A DNA stretch of 64,000 nt, taken from Ipomoea triloba (lineage: Eukaryota > Streptophyta > Magnoliopsida > Solanales > Convolvulaceae). The notes beneath the pieces are model-generated. The model was given only the letters and a program-made list of their open reading frames with translations, was not told where the DNA came from and searched no databases. The position numbers and the translations under genes were made by a program. Below, in pieces: positions 58,028 through 64,000 of this stretch. Location of the stretch: NCBI RefSeq assembly GCF_003576645.1, contig NC_044925.1, positions 763,475-827,474 on the forward strand, given 5' to 3'. Every line of letters begins with the position of its first letter. The stretch's first letter is position 1.

Positions 58028-58244
58028 TAATGCAAATTTTGAATATATGTAACAAAATTGTGAATATATAGTTCGAAAATTGTGAATATTGAGTAATGTA
58101 ATTTTGTATATTGAAATTTAAAATTGTGAATATAGAATTCTAAAATTGTTAACATAAAGTTCTAAAATTATGAATATAGAGTTTTAAAAGTGTAAACATA
58201 TAATTGGGTCCACCTTGCCCTAGTCCATAACATAATTTGCATGG

Positions 58245-59079
58245 TTATATCGTGGACCAGGGTCCATAGTGCACTGTGGACTCTGGTTCGAAACGACGTC
58301 ATTTCGAATGTTAGTGGACGGAACTGGACGGACGTTCGTTTCGAATGACTTCAGAGAATACACCGAATCCTTGTCTAGAATACATAGAATGAGTTCAGGG
58401 AATACACAGAATATTGATATAAGTACACATAAATTGTCCTCTTAACATTCGGATACACAAAACACGCCACAACCTATGTTTAAGTACCCCTAACATGAAT
58501 ACACAGAATCGTAGTCTATAATACACATAATGCCTTCAAAAAATACACAGAAAATGAAAACACCAAATACACAAATACATCACCCATGTGTTTAAGTACC
58601 ACTAACATGAATATACAGAATCCTTGTCTAGAATACACAGAATAACTTTAGGTAACATACATAATATTGACACAGCTACACAGAAATCATCCTCCTAACA
58701 TTTGAAAACACAAAACACGTCACAACCTATGTTTAAGTACCTCTAATATGAATATACAAAATCGTAGTCTACAATACACAGAATGCCTTCAAAGAATACA
58801 CATAATATTTAAACTAATACACAGACCTCATCATCTTAACCTTCGGATCATCTAGTTATTTAAAAAACAATTCTATAACTATTCTCATAGTTCAATCAAT
58901 GAATATTATATACGAATTCATTTATTTGCATCAACAACAAACAAATCAAAACCACCAATCTGAACAACACAAATTTTTTTGAAAGTTAACGGCTAAATTG
59001 CAAAACGTGATTTTCAAAAAAATAAATCGTTAATTAAAATAACCAAAACGACGTCGTTTTGATAATGTCCACGATATAA
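58245..59079. mobile_element. TIR element with internal tandem repeats
   Basis: TTATATCGTGGAC (58245-58257) and GTCCACGATATAA (59067-59079) are perfect inverted ends. A second word, AAACGACGTCATTTCG on the left and AAACGACGTCGTTTTG on the right, repeats the symmetry. The interior has irregular repeats of AATACACAGAATC.. and TATGTTTAAGTACC (units near 58352, 58497, 58611 and 58746). No clear target duplication was found. Related words (GTGTGGACCGTGGT, ACTACGTCATTTTG) occur near 12420-12470. Confidence 0.65.
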
Positions 59080-60511
59080 ATTGCCTAATTTACCATCCAC
59101 TTAAAAAGACGTGGGCTTTCTGTAAAATTATGAAAAGCCCATAAATGAACCCTTGATTGATGGCCTGGCCCAAATTCCCGAGTTGTAAACCGTTAAACCC
59201 CTCCTCTTCTCATACTACAACGATAAACCGCCGACGTGTTTCTGTATCCCCTTCCTCCTTGCTTGCCTCCCTGAGAGGCTGAGAGAGTCTGAGCTGAACC
59301 CTACGGACCCACTTAATTACTAAAATAGCCCACTCCTCATTTCTCGGCTCTCACACGCACATTGCTTTCACCCTAAATTGCTAAATCCCAATTCCTAACT
59401 TATCCACTTCCAGTTCGCCCACCGTCTCCGCCTTCACCCACCGCCGGTAAGTATTTGTTTTCTTGAGAAAAAGAAATATACTTTGCAGTATATGTATATG
59501 TGTGCTCTGTGCTGTACTACTGTGAATTTGTAGGTAATAGAGCAGGAAAACATATTTTAATTCAAATATAGGCATCAATGGTCGAGCTCGATTGGTTTCT
59601 GTCCATTTATTTGACACAGAATCATAAAATTTCGATAATTGGTCGAGCTCGAGCAGCACATTTCTTAACGAGCTCGAGCCAACCCATGCTCGAACTCAGC
59701 TAGCTCGTTTGTACCCCTAGTTTAATTATTTGTCTTTAACAATGAAGTCTCTGGCTCTCTGTTCATGTTTAGTTTAATTAGTTTAATTATTTGTCTTTAG
59801 TTTAAATTTTTGACTTTACCACCATTTCTGCTTCTGCTGACTGCTGCTAGCTTGCTACTACTAATTTTACTCCATTTTCGGTATTTTTAGCATTGTTAAA
59901 ACATAATTAATCTTAAAACTATCATTACTGTAAGTTTACATTCATGACAGCTCTACATTGTTTCTAATGCTGGGTACTGGACAATGTTTCTATCATCATT
60001 CAATTCAAAACATATTAATGTACTGGACACTGGGTTTAAAGCATTTTGTCTACTTATTTCTTTTGGATTTGGAATTACGTAGTAGTGCAAATTAGAATTT
60101 TTAATTATTAATTGTGGAATTATTTGTTATTCTTTCAGTTTTTGGTTAACCGACCTAACCGGCCGAAACTGTTTGTTTGTTTTTTGGTTGGTTATGATGG
60201 TAAAAAATGTTAGTCGGTTTTTTGGTCAATCGACATAACTGACCGAAATCGACTGTCGGTTTTTCGGTTAGTCATAGCATTTACTTCGGTCTGTTAAAAA
60301 TTTCCTTCGATTTTTCGGTCGGTTACTGACCGTTTGCTCACCCCTAACTGAAATGCCATTTGTTTTCCTTTTTTAATTTGAACTTATTTCTGGATTTTCA
60401 CAACTTCATTTATAGTGTCGGAGAAGCTCTGAGCTCATATGGGATTATGTGGAGTCCGGCGATGGACTCCTTTCATTGAAAAGTATTGAGAGTAAAAGCC
60501 GTAACTCTCAA
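59080..60511 (+). promoter_or_regulatory. Promoter side and leader of the topoisomerase gene
   Basis: A GC-richer stretch (59180-59450) ends in a donor GCCG/GTAAGT at about 59447, and an acceptor TTTATAG at about 60416 starts the exon holding the start codon. This predicts a 5'-UTR intron of nearly 1 kb. In the second leader exon an upstream ATG at 60437 opens a 16-codon uORF that stops before the main ATG. The intron contains the 49-bp patch at 59592-59640 and CGAGCTCGAG-rich repeat DNA. Confidence 0.55.
59580..59652 (-). pseudogene. Tiny copied patch of F-box/kelch coding sequence
   Basis: Positions 59596-59628 are identical over 33 bp to 45824-45856 inside the F-box/kelch coding exon (encoding YDSVSNKWTE). 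The patch sits in a 49-bp insertion (59592-59640) flanked by 12-bp repeats GGTCGAGCTCGA (59580-59591 and 59641-59652). It is too small to be a gene copy. Confidence 0.8.
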
Positions 60512-63500
60512 ATGGCGCTAGTCCAACAACTATTCACCAATGCAACTAGTAGCTGCCTCACCATTATTATGGTAAGTGAATTCAAATTTGAGAAAATGGA
60601 AGGATCTGAATTGGAGAACTGATAAGTTTCGATTATAAATGATTGTTTCAACTTGAGAATGGAAATACGTTATTTCGTTTAATTTGTAAATATGAATATG
60701 TAACTTGTTTGTAATGTTTAGATCCATTGGAATGGTGATAACCATGTGTTCTGTGTTTGTATTTATTTTGCTTCAACACTGCAGTCAATTTTTGTTTTGC
60801 TTTAAGTTGCAGAACAAGGCATTTCAGAATTATTCCGCAGCTCATTTACAATGTCCAGCGTTTGGAAGCATCAGGAAAATGGAGACATTGCATCGGCAAG
60901 CAAGGATATGTTTGGTGTCCAGGGCAATCCCGCGAAGAGCTTTTGCCATTAAGTCTGACCAAAAATTGTTTTTCACTGCCCTGCCAAACCTTAGAATGGT
61001 TTTACCCAGTAATGAAGCTTCCATCAATTCTGTTTCATTGGGTAGATTAGGTTCCCGGTCCTTTTCTCATTCCCCTAAAGTGGCAGTATCATACAGGATT
61101 AATGGCCATAGTCCTCATGAGGTTAACAATAAGGATGTGAATCTAGAAATATCAAGTTTGCCTGCTAGTGATAAGGAATCATCTATAACTAAAGGGAAAG
61201 TGAAGCGAAAATTGAGAAGCAAAAAGAATAATGGTGAATCTGCTGATGGTAATGAGGAGGTTCCACAACAGAAGGCACGGACTACAAAAAAGAGACAATC
61301 TCCTGCTACTTCAGAGGTTAGTAACATCTCCATAAGGAGTATACAAATCTTGATTGTTTTAAAGAAATACAATGACTAACTTCACAGTTTTCCAGAGTAG
61401 TTCTACTGTCAATTCGTCTACAGAAGTGTCTGATGGTAATGTCTTGGCAAAGCAACAATCCACCCAGTCCAAGAAAAACAATCGCAGAAAGGGAAAGTCA
61501 AATAAGGATGCCAATGTTCTTGAAGGATCAGACAAGGCTATGGATTTTTCATCAACTAGTAACTTGCAACAAAACCAAAGTTTAAACATGGCCAGCAAAA
61601 CCAAGCCTCAGGTTCAAAAAACATTGCCAAAATTATATCCACCCACCAATAAATCCGTTTTGGTGGTTGAGTCTGTCACTAAAGCAAAAATTATTCAAGG
61701 ATATCTCGGGGACATGTTTGAAGTCCTGCCTAGTTATGGCCATATCAGGGACTTGGCTGCCAGGTCAGGATCTGTGCGACCCGATGATGACTTCAGTATG
61801 GTGTGGGAAGTTCCTCCAGCTGCATGGACCCACCTTATTGCTATCAAAGTTGCATTAAGTGGGTATGATATGCATTAAACGCTAAGTACTTATTATGCTT
61901 CTAAAGTTCCTCTTTATCACACTTTTATTTCTTCAGCATCATATAATGGCCTTATCTTGGTTGTGTTTAACTAATGCTTTATTCTTTATCTCATATATTC
62001 CCCCCTGTTTTCTCAGCTCCAAGAATATTGTTCTTGCTTCAGATCCTGACCGTGAGGGAGAAGCTATTGCTTGGCACATTATAGAGATGTTGCAACAACA
62101 GGATGCTTTACATGATGATATTACAGTGGCTAGGGTTGTTTTCAATGAAATAACTGAATCATCCATAAAAAATGCCCTCCAGGCTCCAAGAGAGATTGAT
62201 GGGAATTTAGTAAATGCTTATCTTGCACGACGTGCCCTTGATTACTTGCTTGGATTCAACATCTCTCCATTGCTATGGAGGAAACTTCCTGGCTGCCAAT
62301 CAGCTGGTCGGGTGCAGTCTGCTGCTCTTGCTCTAATATGTGATAGGGAAATGGAAATTGACAAATTTGTGCCACAAGAATACTGGACAGTTCATGTTGA
62401 GTTCAGTAAAAAGGAAAATTCAAGTTCAGCTAACAATGTCTATTTCTCATCACACTTGACACATTTTGATTCTCAAAAGCTAAATCAGCTTTCAATTAGT
62501 TCCAACACAGAGGCAAAGGGCATTGAACAGAAGATCAGTTCATCCATGTTTGAAGTTCTTAGTTCTAAGAGATCCAAAAGGCAGAAAAACCCGCCTCCTC
62601 CATATATAACATCAACCCTCCAGCAAGATGCTGCTAACAGACTGGGTTTCACATCAACTTATACAATGAGGCTAGCACAAAAGTTGTATGAAGGTGTCCA
62701 GTTGTCTGATGGGAAGGCAACAGGATTAATAACTTATATCAGAACTGATGGATTACATATTTCAGATGAAGCTGCAAAGGGCATTCAATCCTTTGTTAGG
62801 GAACGATATGGACAGAAATTTGCATCTATGAGTCCTCGTACATACTTTAGGAAGGTGAAGAATGCTCAAGAGGCTCATGAAGCTATTAGACCCACTGATA
62901 TTCGTAGGCTTCCTTCGTTGCTTCTTGGGGTAATAGATGATGATTCCTTGAAGTTATACACACTCATATGGTCACGTGCATTGGCATGTCAAATGGAACC
63001 TGCTGTCATGGATCAGATACAACTCGATATTGGGAAATCAGATCAATCTATTATTTTCCGTTCTGCATCCTCAAAAGTTGAGTTTCAAGGTTATGAGGCT
63101 GTCTATGAGGACCAAGAAACTAATTCAATACAGAAGGACGAGAATGGGGAGGATTACCGTACTGAAATATTTGAGGTTCTTAGTAAGTTGAACTCAAAGG
63201 ATCCAGTGTTTCTAGGTAAAACTGAGCTAAAGCAACATCATACTCAGCCTCCGCCGCGCTACTCTGAGGGGAGCTTGGTTAAGAAGATGGAGGAACTTGG
63301 TATTGGAAGACCTTCTACCTATGCATCCACAATCAAAGTGTTAATGGATAGAAATTACGTGACAGTAAAAAGCAGGGTACTATATCCTGAATTTCGCGGC
63401 CGTATGGTGTCAGCATTTCTTTCACATTATTTTTCTGAAGTGGCAGATTATAGTTTCACAGCCGATATGGAGACTGAACTTGATAATGTGTCTGCTGGAT

Positions 63501-63747
63501 TGACTGAGTGGAAAGGCCTGTTAAAAGATTATTGGTCAAGATTTAATAAATATTGTGAACATGCCAAAAATGTTCACATCCATCAGGTGGAGAAGATGTT
63601 GGAGAAAACATATGGTGACTTTTTGTTTGCATCTCTTCCACAAGGATCTAGGACATGCCCTAGATGTCAGGAAGGAACTTTAATATTTAAAGTCAGCAGA
63701 TTTGGTGCAGGCTATTTTATAGGATGTGATCAACACCCAAAGTGCAA
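60512..63747 (+). CDS. Type IA DNA topoisomerase (bacterial TopA type), 5' part
   Basis: Four exons visible: 60512-60571, 60813-61316, 61396-61862 and 62017-63747, in frame for about 920 codons. The last ends at a GT donor in phase, so the gene continues past the window. The N-terminal ~265 residues are Ser/Lys-rich and lack acidic clusters early on, fitting an organellar transit peptide plus linker. The core follows: TOPRIM with Glu280 (VLVVES) and Asp353/Asp355/Glu357 (SDPDREGEAIAWH), PGCQSAGRVQSAAL, the active-site tyrosine Tyr584 in GLITYIRTDG, GIGRPSTYAS, and a Cys4-type zinc ribbon beginning CPRCQEG. Such enzymes relax negatively supercoiled DNA through a 5'-phosphotyrosine link. The closest Arabidopsis gene I recall is At4g31210. 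Plastid or mitochondrial location is inferred. All catalytic residues are intact. Confidence 0.93.
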
Positions 63748-64000
63748 GTGAGTATCAGCTAATGTTTTCATATGTTTTTCAGCCAGTGCTTATAGATATT
63801 ATTTTTCTGGATAGGTTCTCATTTTTACTTGTAAAACATAATGCCATGCATTTTCCATTCTCTGTTATCTTTCATTAAATGAATACTATGTTAATGTTGG
63901 CCCCTTGTTATTGGCCTCTTTTTGGGTTGGAAAGGCTACTTTCACTTGTATGAGAATAACTAGAAGAATTAAATCCCACTGTGGATTCTTCTCTTTCTAC
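63748..64000 (+). other. Intron of the topoisomerase gene, cut by the window
   Basis: It begins with GTGAGTATC after TGCAA. No acceptor or in-frame continuation was recognised before the end. Confidence 0.7.

Overview
This is a nuclear segment of a flowering plant, most likely a eudicot. The genes are intron-rich, belong to plant-specific families (RLCK-VII kinase, PUB-ARM ubiquitin ligase, F-box/kelch protein) and sit in AT-rich DNA packed with SINEs, MITEs and one LTR retrotransposon. I cannot name the species. There are two assembly gaps (3931-4082 and 8267-8971).

Seven protein-coding genes are supported: a PBL21-like receptor-like cytoplasmic kinase (954-3290, minus), a GT92 glycosyltransferase (18154-19902, minus), a BRD1/2-type bromodomain protein (23938-28459, minus), an HMGB chromatin protein (37429-38446, plus), a PUB43/44 (SAUL1)-type U-box ligase (41673-44327, plus), an F-box/kelch protein of the At5g42350/At5g42360 type (45285-47009, minus) and the 5' part of an organellar type IA DNA topoisomerase (60512-63747, plus, running off the window). 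From memory of Arabidopsis, PBL21 (At1g20650), BRD1 (At1g20670), HMGB2/HMGB3 (At1g20693/At1g20696) and PUB44 (At1g20780) lie in that order, with PBL22, BRD2 and PUB43 (At1g76370-At1g76390) in the paralogous block. The window therefore looks like a conserved ancestral block with later insertions between the genes. The genes do not form an operon or pathway. Several act on chromatin (bromodomain, HMGB) or in ubiquitin signalling (PUB, F-box).

Layout: 1-560 poly-T and a SINE-derived tandem array; 0.95-3.3 kb kinase; 3.3-18.1 kb gene-free, repeat-rich; 18.2-19.9 kb GT92; 20.2 kb a LINE RNase H remnant; 23.9-28.5 kb bromodomain gene; 28.7-36.6 kb a nest of transposons (two long-TIR Mutator-type MITEs, PIF/Harbinger-type MITEs, a 5S-rRNA-derived fragment, minisatellites); 37.4-38.4 kb HMGB; 41.7-44.3 kb PUB; 45.3-47.0 kb F-box/kelch; 49.2 kb a third Mutator-type MITE; 52.8-58.0 kb a 5.2-kb copia-like LTR retrotransposon on the minus strand with decayed coding; 58.2-59.1 kb a TIR element; 60.5 kb to the end the topoisomerase gene.

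The most unusual signals are in the repeats. Five insertions consist only of a T-run plus GAAAA(C), each flanked by an 11-16 bp target-site duplication. One MITE has its empty site preserved in the next copy of a tandem array. Three Mutator-type MITEs share ends, two with perfect 9-bp duplications. A 33-bp exact copy of F-box/kelch coding sequence is patched into DNA about 14 kb away. I found no sign of a wholly new multi-gene system. All exon structures were read by eye from splice sites, reading frame and recalled family alignments.
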